Positions 1-7,989 of a stretch of 50,228 nucleotides of DNA are shown here, in pieces; position 1 is the first letter of the stretch; each line of letters starts with the position of its first letter. This DNA comes from an uncultured Eubacteriales bacterium (GTDB lineage Bacteria; Bacillota; Clostridia; Oscillospirales; QAKW01). The stretch is taken from NCBI GenBank assembly GCA_902492505.1, contig CABULU010000006.1, positions 1 to 50,228 on the forward strand, read 5' to 3'. The notes beneath the pieces were generated by a model. The model worked only from the letters and a program-made list of their open reading frames with translations. It made no database searches and was not told the DNA's origin. A program made the position numbers and the translations under genes.

Positions 1-1219
1 CAGAGAGCAGGACTATACCCCGCTGGAAAGCGACGCAGACGCAGTTTACGACAGAGTAATCGACATTGACCTGTCCGAGCTTAAACCGCTGGTCGCAAAG
101 CCGCACATGCCCGATAACGTAGTGCCTGCCGACAGTCTGAAGGGCACTAAGGTGGACCAGGTCTGCATCGGTTCCTGTACAAACTCCTCGCTACTTGATA
201 TGCTGAAAGTAGCGGCAATGCTAAAGGGCAAAACCATCTCGCCCAACGTCAGCCTGTCCATTTCGCCCGGCTCCAAGCAGGTGCTGACGATGCTTGCCGA
301 CTGCGGCGCACTGACGGATATTTTAGCCTCGGGCGCCCGTGTTCTGGAATGCGCATGCGGCCCCTGCATCGGCATGGGCTTTTCCCCCAACTCAGGAGGT
401 GTGTCGCTGCGCACCTTTAACCGCAACTTTGAGGGCAGAAGCGGTACGGCGGACGGCAAGGTTTATCTTGTCTCGCCCGAAACCGCAGTTGCTGCGGCGC
501 TGACGGGTGAAATAACCGACCCGACAACGCTCGGACTTGATATTACGATAGATTTCCCCGAAAAATTCCGTATCGACGACAGCGCGGTAATACCGCCCGC
601 CGCACCAGAGGAAGCTAAATCACTTGAAATTCTGCGCGGACCGAACATCAAAAAATTTCCGGACAGTCTGCCACAGACCGACAAGATAAAGGCGCCGCTT
701 GTACTCAAAGTGGGCGACAACATAACAACAGACCACATAATGCCGGCGGGCGCCAAAATATTGCCGTTCCGCTCAAATATACCGTATCTCTCACAATTCT
801 GCTTCGGAGTCTGCGACAAAAGCTTCCCCGAGCGTGCAAAGGCTGCGGGACAGAGCATAATCGTCGGCGGCACCAATTACGGTCAGGGCTCGTCGCGCGA
901 GCATGCGGCGCTTGTTCCGCTGTACCTGGGCGTGCGTGTCGTTATTACAAAGAGCTTTGCAAGAATTCACATTGCAAATCTTATAAACGCAGGTATCATG
1001 CCGCTGACCTTTAAAAATCCCGACGATTACGATAAGCTGAGTCAGGACGATATACTCTCGATTGACGGCGTATTCGCCGGAATGGACAGCGGGGAAATGA
1101 CTCTTTGCAACGAAACAACCGGCGATAAAATACCGCTTGTCTGCACATTCACGCAGAGACAGAAGGACATACTAAAAGCGGGCGGACTTTTAAGCTACAC
1201 AAAGAAAGAGGGTAAATAA
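1..1219 (+). CDS. acn: Aconitate hydratase, C-terminal part (5' end outside window)
   Basis: Interconverts citrate and isocitrate with a [4Fe-4S] cluster. The frame is open from base 2, so about 405 C-terminal residues are visible. CIGSCTNS (about residue 55) and ECACGPCIGMG supply the three cluster cysteines of the aconitase family. The C-terminal swivel domain shows DNITTDHIMPAGA and GGTNYGQGSSREHAA, which carries the substrate-binding Ser-Arg. The stop lies one base before the isocitrate dehydrogenase start, so the two are co-transcribed and form the oxidative arm from citrate to 2-oxoglutarate. The missing N-terminus is only a window edge, not a truncation. Confidence 0.95.
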   Translation, partial: REQDYTPLESDADAVYDRVIDIDLSELKPLVAKPHMPDNVVPADSLKGTKVDQVCIGSCTNSSLLDMLKVAAMLKGKTISPNVSLSISPGSKQVLTMLADCGALTDILASGARVLECACGPCIGMGFSPNSGGVSLRTFNRNFEGRSGTADGKVYLVSPETAVAAALTGEITDPTTLGLDITIDFPEKFRIDDSAVIPPAAPEEAKSLEILRGPNIKKFPDSLPQTDKIKAPLVLKVGDNITTDHIMPAGAKILPFRSNIPYLSQFCFGVCDKSFPERAKAAGQSIIVGGTNYGQGSSREHAALVPLYLGVRVVITKSFARIHIANLINAGIMPLTFKNPDDYDKLSQDDILSIDGVFAGMDSGEMTLCNETTGDKIPLVCTFTQRQKDILKAGGLLSYTKKEGK

Positions 1220-1220
1220 A

Positions 1221-2369
1221 ATGGAAAAGTACATTGACAGCGCGGTCGAACAGTTCAGAACGCTTATAACCGAACAGCTTGCACGCCAGAACCGAATGGA
1301 ACAGGATAATTTTGTCAAGGATTTCAAAAACGCCGAAAAAATCACCATCGGTATCTGCGGCGGCGACGGCATCGGCCCCATTATAACAAACGGCGCACAG
1401 CGCGTGCTGGAATATCTGCTGGCTGACCAAATAAAATCGGGCAGAGTTGAGATGCGCGTTATAGACGGGCTAACCATTGAGAACCGTCTTGCCTGTGGCA
1501 AGGCAATCCCTGATGATGTTTTAGCTGAAATCAAGGAATGCGACGTTATTTTGAAAGGACCGACCACGACGCCCAAGGGCGGCACAATGGAGAGTGCCAA
1601 CGTAGCCATGCGCCGTGAGCTGGATCTTTATGCCAACGTGCGCCCTGTCAGCGTTCCCGAGCTTAACATAGATTGGATTTTCTACCGCGAGAATACAGAG
1701 GGCGAATATGTCCTGGGAAGTCGCGGCGTGGAAATTCCCGAAAAGCTTGCAATGGACTTTAAGGTGACAACAAACGCCGGAACAAAGAGAATTGCCCGCG
1801 CGGCATTTGAGTACGCGAAAAACAACGGCAAGACAAATGTTGCCATTGTCACAAAGGCAAACATCATGAAAAAGACGGACGGCAAATTCTCTGAACTTTG
1901 CCACGAGGTTGCAAAAGACTACCCCGGCATTGAGGCCGAAGACTGGTACATCGACATCATGACCGCAAACCTCATAAACGAAAATAACCGCAGCAAATTC
2001 CAGGTGTTCGTACTGCCCAACCTCTACGGCGATATTATAACAGACGAAGCAGCCCAGATACAGGGCGGTGTCGGTACGGCAGGCAGCGCCAACATCGGCG
2101 ACAGATACGCCATGTTCGAGGCAATCCACGGTTCGGCTCCCAGAATGGTGGAGCGCGGAGACGGGAAATACGCAAACCCGTCCAGCATGCTTAAAGCGTC
2201 TGAAATGCTGCTTCGCCACATCGCTATGGGCGACAGAGCCGACAAGCTTGCCAAGGCCATGAAAATTTGTACCGAAACCGAAAAGAAGCTTATAATCACC
2301 GGCAGAAATACAGGCGCCACCTGCATTGAGTTTGCAGACTACGTCATGGAAACGCTGAGCAGGATTTAG
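1221..2369 (+). CDS. icd: Isocitrate/isopropylmalate dehydrogenase family protein, probably isocitrate dehydrogenase
   Basis: Oxidative decarboxylation of isocitrate to 2-oxoglutarate is the likely reaction, judged from the family and from aconitase directly upstream. The 382-residue protein has a short N-terminal extension, GICGGDGIGP near residue 49, the substrate loop ESANVAMRRELDLY (Ser, Asn and Arg as in the isocitrate-binding loop), YRENTEGEY, the metal-binding segment DIITDEAAQ and the cofactor loop HGSAPRMVERGDGKYANP. That loop differs from the Lys-Tyr NADP signature of E. coli Icd, so NAD or NADP use cannot be decided by eye. The start is one base after the acn stop. Homoisocitrate or isopropylmalate dehydrogenase is possible but less likely in this context. 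Confidence 0.88.
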   Translation: MEKYIDSAVEQFRTLITEQLARQNRMEQDNFVKDFKNAEKITIGICGGDGIGPIITNGAQRVLEYLLADQIKSGRVEMRVIDGLTIENRLACGKAIPDDVLAEIKECDVILKGPTTTPKGGTMESANVAMRRELDLYANVRPVSVPELNIDWIFYRENTEGEYVLGSRGVEIPEKLAMDFKVTTNAGTKRIARAAFEYAKNNGKTNVAIVTKANIMKKTDGKFSELCHEVAKDYPGIEAEDWYIDIMTANLINENNRSKFQVFVLPNLYGDIITDEAAQIQGGVGTAGSANIGDRYAMFEAIHGSAPRMVERGDGKYANPSSMLKASEMLLRHIAMGDRADKLAKAMKICTETEKKLIITGRNTGATCIEFADYVMETLSRI

Positions 2370-2413
2370 CTGTAAAAACATATGCCAAATCGCAATAAAA
2401 GGAGGCACAAATC

Positions 2414-3694
2414 ATGAAACAATACGACGTTATTGTAGCAGGCGGCGGTTTTGCAGGAGTTTGTGCGGCGATTGCCGCAGCCCGCCAAGGACTTTCGGTA
2501 CTGCTGTTTGACAAATCAAATTGTCTGGGCGGCGCTGCCGTCAACTGCCTTGTAAATCCATTTATGCCGTATACGACGCAAATAAACGGCAAAAAGTTAG
2601 AACTGTCACAGGGAATTTTTAAAACCATACGCGACAATCTGTTTAAAATGCGCGAGCAAACAGGCGAAATGCAGTTTCCCGAAAAAATAAACATGTTTTC
2701 CGAGGAACATTTAAAAGTGCTGCTCAACCGCATGATGAACGATGCGGGAGTTGAACTTCTGTTTCACGCATATCTGTGCGGAGCCAAAACGGAAAACAAG
2801 AACATCACAAGCCTGTCTGTCGCAACAGTTTCCGGAATAAAAGAACTTTTTGCCCGCTATTTTATCGATGCAACAGGAGACGGACTGCTATCTGTTATGT
2901 GCGGATGCAGCTACCGCCTTGGAAGACACCGAGACAACCTCTGCCAGCCGATGACACTGTGCTTTCGGTTATCCAACATAGACACAGCAGCATTTTACGG
3001 CGAAGCGGACAGTATTCAGCAAAAATATAAGCAGTTTAAGAAATCCGGAAAAATAAACAATCCGAGGGAAAATCTGCTGTTTTTTCAGATGCCGCAAAAA
3101 GGAGTTATACACTTTAACACGACAAGAATAGTAAAGCTGAATCCCACCGACCCTGCCGACATTACCAAAGCGGAAACGATGGCGCGTGAACAGGCATATG
3201 AAATATATCTATTTCTTAAAAATAATTTTAAAAGCTGTAAAAGCTGCGAATTTTTATACACAGCGCCTGAAATTGGTGTGCGTGAAAGCCGCATGATTGA
3301 TGGCATTTACACACTGACGGGCAATGAACTGCGCAGCTGTGCGCGGTTTGACGACTCGATAGCACTTGGTAATTACGATATTGATATCCACAATCCCGAG
3401 GGCGAAGGCACAAGCCACTATTATTTTCCGGACGGGGATTTTTACGAAATCCCCTATCGCTGCCTTGTGCCGCGGGATATCAACAATCTACTTGTCGCGG
3501 GACGCTGCATATCGGTTGACCATGAGGCACAGGCTTCTATCCGTATTATGCCGATAGTCTGCTGTCTGGGCGAGGCAGCCGGAACTGCGGCTTCGGTCGC
3601 CAAAAATGACAACGTACGTTTTAAGGACGCAGACATTGCCAAAATTCAGCATCTGCTCACAGCAAACGGTGCGATTATACACGCCGACTGTTGA
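2414..3694 (+). CDS. FAD-dependent oxidoreductase (FAD_oxidored family)
   Basis: A 426-residue flavoprotein of unknown substrate. The N-terminus YDVIVAGGGFAGVCAAIAAA is a dinucleotide-binding Rossmann motif, followed by GLSVLLFDKSNCLGGAAV, typical of the FAD_oxidored family often found with sugar or secondary metabolism genes in Clostridia. Near the C-terminus, NNLLVAGRCISVDHEAQ and a Gly-Glu-Ala-Ala-Gly segment complete the FAD site. RBS AAAGGAGG lies just before the ATG. It follows icd by 44 bases and may be read from the same operon. The stop codon overlaps the -35 box of the glyS promoter. Confidence 0.85.
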   Translation: MKQYDVIVAGGGFAGVCAAIAAARQGLSVLLFDKSNCLGGAAVNCLVNPFMPYTTQINGKKLELSQGIFKTIRDNLFKMREQTGEMQFPEKINMFSEEHLKVLLNRMMNDAGVELLFHAYLCGAKTENKNITSLSVATVSGIKELFARYFIDATGDGLLSVMCGCSYRLGRHRDNLCQPMTLCFRLSNIDTAAFYGEADSIQQKYKQFKKSGKINNPRENLLFFQMPQKGVIHFNTTRIVKLNPTDPADITKAETMAREQAYEIYLFLKNNFKSCKSCEFLYTAPEIGVRESRMIDGIYTLTGNELRSCARFDDSIALGNYDIDIHNPEGEGTSHYYFPDGDFYEIPYRCLVPRDINNLLVAGRCISVDHEAQASIRIMPIVCCLGEAAGTAASVAKNDNVRFKDADIAKIQHLLTANGAIIHADC

Positions 3695-3718
3695 CATCGG
3701 AATATTCTGTGATATAAT
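3691..3718 (+). promoter_or_regulatory. Promoter of glyS
   Basis: TTGACA (3691-3696), 16 bp, TATAAT (3713-3718). The -35 box overlaps the TGA stop of the FAD oxidoreductase gene. The start codon follows 40 bases later, so there is no room for a T-box leader. Confidence 0.8.
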
Positions 3719-3758
3719 AGTGAAACAACGTAAAATCAAATTCCAACGGAGCTTTAAA

Positions 3759-5162
3759 ATGAACAATAAAGATAAAACAATGGACAAGATAGTCGCGCTT
3801 TGCAAAAACCGCGGGTTTGTGTATGCAGGCAGCGAAATATACGGCGGACTTGCAAACAGCTGGGACTACGGTCCTTTGGGCGCGGAGCTTAAAAACAACG
3901 TAAAGCGCATGTGGTGGAAAAAGTTTGTGCAGGAATGTCCGTACAACGTTGGTCTCGACAGCGCAATACTGATGAATCCCGAAACATGGGTGGCGTCCGG
4001 TCATCTGGGCGGCTTTTCAGACCCGCTGATGGACTGCAAGGTGTGCAAAACGCGCCACCGAGCGGACAAACTGATTGAGGACTATGCCGCGCAAAACAAT
4101 ACAGACGATAACCCCGCCGGCTGGAGCGACGAGCAGATGTTTTCGTTTATCAAGGAAAAGCATATCGTATGCCCTGCATGCGGCTCTTCGGATTTTACCG
4201 ATATCCGCAAGTTTAACCTTATGTTCAAGACATTTCAGGGTGTTACGGAGGATTCATCTTCCACTCTTTATTTGCGTCCCGAAACCGCGCAGGGTATTTT
4301 TGTAAACTTTAAAAATATTCAGCGCACAACTCGCAAAAAGATTCCGTTCGGCGTGGGTCAGATAGGCAAGTCGTTCAGAAACGAAATAACACCCGGTAAC
4401 TTTACTTTCCGTACGCGCGAGTTTGAGCAGATGGAGCTGGAGTTTTTCTGCAAGCCGGGCACAGACCTTGAGTGGTTTGATTACTGGCGCGGTTTCTGCC
4501 GCGACTGGCTATACGGTCTGGGAATCAAAGAGGAAAATCTCAGACTGCGCGACCATGATAAGGATGAGCTGTGCTTCTACTCAAAGGCGACAACAGACTT
4601 TGAATTCCTGTTTCCGTTCGGATGGGGCGAGCTATGGGGCATCGCCGACCGCACCGACTACGATCTCACTCAGCACGCGGAGCACTCCAAGGAGCCGATG
4701 GAATACTTCGACCCCGAGACAAACGAAAAATACGTTCCGTATGTAATAGAACCGTCTCTTGGCGCCGACCGCGTGGTTTTGGCATTTCTTTGCGACGCCT
4801 ACGACGAGGAAAACATTTCAAACGACCCAGCTAAGGAGGACATACGCACGGTGCTGCGTCTTCACCCGGCTCTTGCACCTTTTAAGGCGGCAGTGCTCCC
4901 CTTATCCAAAAAGCTGAGCGACAAAGCGGCTGAGATATCTGCCGAACTGTCCAAGAGCTTTTGCGTTGAGTTTGACGACGCAGGTTCTATCGGCAAGCGT
5001 TACCGCCGCCAGGACGAAATCGGCACCCCGCTTTGCATCACCTACGATTTTGACAGCGAGCAGGACGGCTGCGTAACCGTCCGTGACCGCGACACAATGC
5101 AACAGGAACGAATAAAAATCGAAGAGCTGGCAGCATACATTTCGCAAAAAGTTAACTTTTAA
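3759..5162 (+). CDS. glyS: Glycyl-tRNA synthetase, alpha2 (single-chain) type
   Basis: Charges tRNA-Gly in the cytosol. The 467-residue class II enzyme begins MDKIVALCKNRGFVYAGSEIYGG after a short lead. It shows GLANSWDYGPLGAELKNN, a zinc-like CPACGS segment, the class II motif 2 region (FGVGQIGKSFRNEITPG), GELWGIADRTDYDL, motif 3 (EPSLGADRVVLAFL) and a C-terminal anticodon-binding domain (FKAAVLPLSKKLSDKA). The frame is open further upstream, but the promoter at 3691-3718 and an ACGGAG RBS choose the ATG at 3759. This is the homodimeric type, not the alpha2beta2 GlyQ/GlyS type. It directly precedes the rpmH promoter. Confidence 0.95.
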   Translation: MNNKDKTMDKIVALCKNRGFVYAGSEIYGGLANSWDYGPLGAELKNNVKRMWWKKFVQECPYNVGLDSAILMNPETWVASGHLGGFSDPLMDCKVCKTRHRADKLIEDYAAQNNTDDNPAGWSDEQMFSFIKEKHIVCPACGSSDFTDIRKFNLMFKTFQGVTEDSSSTLYLRPETAQGIFVNFKNIQRTTRKKIPFGVGQIGKSFRNEITPGNFTFRTREFEQMELEFFCKPGTDLEWFDYWRGFCRDWLYGLGIKEENLRLRDHDKDELCFYSKATTDFEFLFPFGWGELWGIADRTDYDLTQHAEHSKEPMEYFDPETNEKYVPYVIEPSLGADRVVLAFLCDAYDEENISNDPAKEDIRTVLRLHPALAPFKAAVLPLSKKLSDKAAEISAELSKSFCVEFDDAGSIGKRYRRQDEIGTPLCITYDFDSEQDGCVTVRDRDTMQQERIKIEELAAYISQKVNF

Positions 5163-5171
5163 AAATTTGTG

Positions 5172-5200
5172 TTGACAAACGCCCTGATATTTTGTATAAT
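5172..5200 (+). promoter_or_regulatory. Promoter of the rpmH operon
   Basis: TTGACA (5172-5177), 17 bp, TATAAT (5195-5200): a consensus sigma-A promoter 10 bases after the glyS stop. It gives rpmH a leader of about 75 bases containing two overlapping, mutually exclusive short hairpins (GGGG/CCCC at 5223-5235 and CCCG/CGGG at 5233-5245). Confidence 0.9.
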
Positions 5201-5284
5201 GCTAACTGCTAATGTTAATAATGGGGAATTACCCCGAAATACGGGATAACGCCTCTCATCGTATAAAGTCAGGAGGGAAACTCA

Positions 5285-5419
5285 GTGGTTCGCACTTATC
5301 AGCCTAAGAAGAGACAGAGAAGCAAGGTACACGGCTTCAGAAAAAGAATGAGAACAGCTAACGGCAGAAAGGTTCTTGCCAGAAGACGCGCAAAAGGCAG
5401 AGTAAGATTATCTCATTAA
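5285..5419 (+). CDS. rpmH: 50S ribosomal protein L34
   Basis: A 44-residue ribosomal protein, the usual L34 length. It reads VRTYQPKKRQRSKVHGF, then FRKRM and GRKVLARRRAKGR, the L34 signature. The start is GTG at 5285, chosen because AGGAGG (5271-5276) lies at correct spacing and no ATG precedes VRTYQPKK. It is first in the cluster rpmH-rnpA-yidD-yidC-jag-mnmE and has its own strong promoter. Confidence 0.97.
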   Translation: MVRTYQPKKRQRSKVHGFRKRMRTANGRKVLARRRAKGRVRLSH

Positions 5420-5425
5420 TAACAG

Positions 5426-5450
5426 GGGGCTCCGTCAAGAGCCCCTTTTT
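5426..5450 (+). terminator. Terminator/attenuator between rpmH and rnpA
   Basis: Stem GGGGCTC/GAGCCCC with a 6-base loop, followed by TTTTT. It lies between rpmH and rnpA with no new promoter visible before rnpA, so it probably lowers, rather than ends, transcription of the downstream genes. Confidence 0.85.
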
Positions 5451-5476
5451 ATTTAAAATCACCCGGAAAGAAAAAG

Positions 5477-5800
5477 ATGAAAATTGAAAGCGTAAAGGAA
5501 AACGTCAGCTTCCGCAGGGCATACCACAAGGGAAAATCGTACGTTACGCCCGTCATGAGCGTTTACTGGCGAAAAAACGGAACCGAAAGACAGCGGCTGG
5601 GCATAACCGTATCCAAAAAGATAGGCAATTCGCCGTGCCGCAACAGCCTGCGCAGAATCATACGAGCGGCAGCATACGCCTGCCGTGAAATTCTGCCGCC
5701 GGGCTGCGATATTATAATTGTTGCAAGAAGCGCCATGAAAGGGCTGAAAAGCAGTGATATTGAGCGGCTTCTTACGGAAAGATTCGGGCAGCGGCATTGA
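5477..5800 (+). CDS. rnpA: Ribonuclease P protein component
   Basis: Protein subunit of RNase P, which matures tRNA 5' ends with the catalytic RNA. The 107 residues include SFRRAYHKGKSYVTP, RLGITVSKKIGNS and the basic helix CRNSLRRIIR. In most family members this helix carries the RNR motif; here the second arginine is serine (codon AGC). The length and the position between rpmH and yidD are standard. The stop overlaps the yidD start (TTGA), suggesting translational coupling. Confidence 0.93.
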   Translation: MKIESVKENVSFRRAYHKGKSYVTPVMSVYWRKNGTERQRLGITVSKKIGNSPCRNSLRRIIRAAAYACREILPPGCDIIIVARSAMKGLKSSDIERLLTERFGQRH

Positions 5801-6060
5801 AATTGATTAAACTGCTTCGCCGTGCTTTTGTTTTTCCCATACGTTTTTATCAAAAACACATCTCTTCGCACACACCCGCCCGGTGCAAGTATTATCCGAC
5901 CTGCTCGCAGTATGCCGTAACCGCAATCGAACGGTACGGGCTGATTGTCGGCGGCGCGCTTGCGCTTTGGCGGCTTCTGCGCTGCAACCCGTGGTCAAAG
6001 GGCGGTTTTGATTACGTGCCGGAGCATCTGTTTTCCAAAAATAAAACAAGGAGAAAATAA
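5797..6060 (+). CDS. yidD: Membrane protein insertion efficiency factor YidD
   Basis: A small (87-residue) membrane-associated protein that aids YidC-dependent insertion. It shows FPIRFYQKHISSHTPARC, CKYYPTCSQYAVTAIERYG and WRLLRCNPWSKGGFDYVP, the family hallmarks with three cysteines. The start is TTG at 5797, four bases inside the end of rnpA; no ATG or separate RBS is available, so reinitiation after rnpA is likely. The stop TAA abuts the yidC ATG. Confidence 0.95.
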   Translation: MKLIKLLRRAFVFPIRFYQKHISSHTPARCKYYPTCSQYAVTAIERYGLIVGGALALWRLLRCNPWSKGGFDYVPEHLFSKNKTRRK

Positions 6061-7089
6061 ATGTCACTTTGGAATTATCTTGTTATCCCGTTCGGATACA
6101 TTATGCGCTTTTGCTACAGCCTGTTCAACAGCTACGGCGTAGCGTTGTTTCTCTACGCGATAATCACAAGGGTGCTGCTGCTCCCTCTTTCGATTAAGCA
6201 GCAGAAAACTCAGCTCAACATGGTGCGGCTAAAGCCGTATCAGGACGAGCTGATGAAAAAGTACGGCGGAAACAAGCAGCGCTATCAGCAGGAACTTATG
6301 AATCTTTACCAGCGCGAGGGGTACAGCCCGATGTCAAGCTGTCTGCCTACCTTTATCCAGCTGCCCATAATCATGCTTATTTATACGATTGTACGCCGTC
6401 CGCTGACATACCTTGCAGGCTTCAGCCTGACAGAGATTTGGACAAAAATGCAGCCGTATATAGAAAAATTTCCGGACGTTTTCAAGGGAGTAAACGCGGA
6501 AAATTTTAACCGCTACGAGCTTCAGCTGTTCACTCACCTGTCCTCGGACGGAGTTATAGATATAAATTCCAAATTTTTAGGGATATTCGACTTGGCGCTC
6601 AAGCCCAGTGAGTTTTTGAAAGACGGCAACTTTATGCTGATATTAATTCCGATTCTTGCCGGCGTCACTGCATGGCTTACAGGTTACATTTCCCAAAAGC
6701 TCAGCCCCACCATGGCGGCAGACCCGAGCTCTGCCGGCTCAATGAAAATGATGAATATAGTCATGCCGCTTATCTCGGTATGGATTTCATACACTTACAC
6801 CTCTGCCCTCGGTCTTTACTGGATAGCTTCAAACATCGTCGCCATCGGTCAGACCTTCCTTCTCAACAAGCTGTACAGCCCTAAAAAGGTGCTGCAGGAG
6901 GTTGAGGACAAAATGAGGCGCGAGAAAGAGGCTGAAAAGGAAAAGCGCAGACTTGCAGCAGAACGCCGTGCGCTCTCAAATAACAAAAACAGTAAGAAAA
7001 AGCGCGCTATAAACGCACAAAACGCCGCACGGCAAAAAGCCGCAGACGATTTACATGCTAAACAGACAGAAGAAAAAACAGGAGAATAA
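6061..7089 (+). CDS. yidC: Membrane protein insertase YidC/Oxa1
   Basis: Inserts proteins into the cytoplasmic membrane. The 342 residues contain a first hydrophobic segment, the conserved YAIITRVLLLPLSIKQQK with the groove arginine, a cytoplasmic hairpin (QDELMKKYGGNKQRYQQEL), then YSPMSSCLPTFIQLPIIMLIY and two further membrane segments (residues about 195-215 and 235-270). The tail is highly basic (KKKRAINAQNAARQKAA), as in ribosome-contacting YidC tails. There is no lipobox. A loop of about 60 residues before the third conserved membrane segment is longer than in Bacillus SpoIIIJ. Confidence 0.95.
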   Translation: MSLWNYLVIPFGYIMRFCYSLFNSYGVALFLYAIITRVLLLPLSIKQQKTQLNMVRLKPYQDELMKKYGGNKQRYQQELMNLYQREGYSPMSSCLPTFIQLPIIMLIYTIVRRPLTYLAGFSLTEIWTKMQPYIEKFPDVFKGVNAENFNRYELQLFTHLSSDGVIDINSKFLGIFDLALKPSEFLKDGNFMLILIPILAGVTAWLTGYISQKLSPTMAADPSSAGSMKMMNIVMPLISVWISYTYTSALGLYWIASNIVAIGQTFLLNKLYSPKKVLQEVEDKMRREKEAEKEKRRLAAERRALSNNKNSKKKRAINAQNAARQKAADDLHAKQTEEKTGE

Positions 7090-7094
7090 TCAAA

Positions 7095-7925
7095 ATGGCT
7101 ATCAAAGAATATTATTTTGAGGGCAAGAACATAGACGCAGCGCTGGAAAATGCGGCGGCGCAGCTTGGCGAGGACAAGGACATGCTGACATACGAGGTTG
7201 TCCAGACTGCAACCAAAGGCATTTTCGGCATAGGCGCAACACCCGCCAAAATCAAAATTGAAAAGGAAGTGCCGGACAGCGAAATCAAAGTCCCAACGGC
7301 ACCCGTGGAAAAGGAAAATATCGGGGAAAAGGCAGAGCCCGCATCGACAAAGCTGCCGGATGGGTTTGCTCCCGAAAAAATATCAAAAAAGACAAAAGCG
7401 GCACCGGTAAATGAGCGCTGCAGCGAGTCGGTTGTTACGGCGCGAAAGCTGACGCCCGTACCGGAGGGTGACGAAAATGTTCCTGTCATTACCGAGTTTC
7501 TGCTCGGTCTTGTAGAAAAACTCGGCATTGAAAACGGCAAGGTTAAAATCAGCCTTGACGAAAACGAAAGTTACTTTGCACAGATTGACGGTTCCAAAAT
7601 GGGCGTTCTTATCGGCAGACGCGGAGAAACCCTGGACGCAGCTCAGTATATAACAAATCTTGCGATAAACCGCGGCAGAGATAAAAAAATCCGCGTAGTT
7701 CTCGACAGCGAGAATTACCGTGAAAAACGGATAGCGACGCTTGAGGCGCTTGCAAACAAGACCGCCGATAAGGCGCTGAAGTACAAAAGAAATCAGGCTC
7801 TGGAGCCGATGGGCTCATACGAGCGCAGAATCATTCACGCAACACTTTCCGGCCGTGAGCACATAACAACTTATTCTGTCGGTACAGACCCGCGCCGCAA
7901 GGTTATCGTTGCATACGAAAAGTAA
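7095..7925 (+). CDS. jag: RNA-binding protein Jag/KhpB (Jag-N, KH, R3H)
   Basis: Cytosolic RNA-binding regulator linked to cell elongation in Firmicutes. The 276 residues give Jag-N (1-55, with KGIFGIG), a variable acidic/Pro-rich linker (60-125), a KH domain with GVLIGRRGETLDAAQYI, and an R3H domain with MGSYERRIIHATL near the C-terminus. It starts 5 bases after yidC with a GGAG RBS. A strong terminator follows, closing the rpmH-jag operon. Confidence 0.95.
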   Translation: MAIKEYYFEGKNIDAALENAAAQLGEDKDMLTYEVVQTATKGIFGIGATPAKIKIEKEVPDSEIKVPTAPVEKENIGEKAEPASTKLPDGFAPEKISKKTKAAPVNERCSESVVTARKLTPVPEGDENVPVITEFLLGLVEKLGIENGKVKISLDENESYFAQIDGSKMGVLIGRRGETLDAAQYITNLAINRGRDKKIRVVLDSENYREKRIATLEALANKTADKALKYKRNQALEPMGSYERRIIHATLSGREHITTYSVGTDPRRKVIVAYEK

Positions 7926-7934
7926 AAGTGACAA

Positions 7935-7967
7935 AAGCGCCGCACTTATATGCGGCGCTTGATTTTT
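7935..7967 (+). terminator. Terminator after jag
   Basis: A 10-bp stem AAGCGCCGCA/TGCGGCGCTT with a 6-base loop, followed by GATTTTTATC. It separates jag from mnmE, which therefore depends on readthrough or an unseen promoter. Confidence 0.85.
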
Positions 7968-7989
7968 ATCATTTAGAGGGAATTTTATC

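Noticed and set aside
1..1219. Truncated aconitase as a pseudogene
   Set aside because: The frame is open to the first base, so the loss is only the window edge.
1521..2408. A 295-codon open frame on the minus strand opposite icd
   Set aside because: It is a shadow of the icd codon pattern, has no RBS and resembles no known protein.
3697..3758. T-box riboswitch before glyS
   Set aside because: The distance from promoter to start codon is about 40 bases, too short for a T-box.
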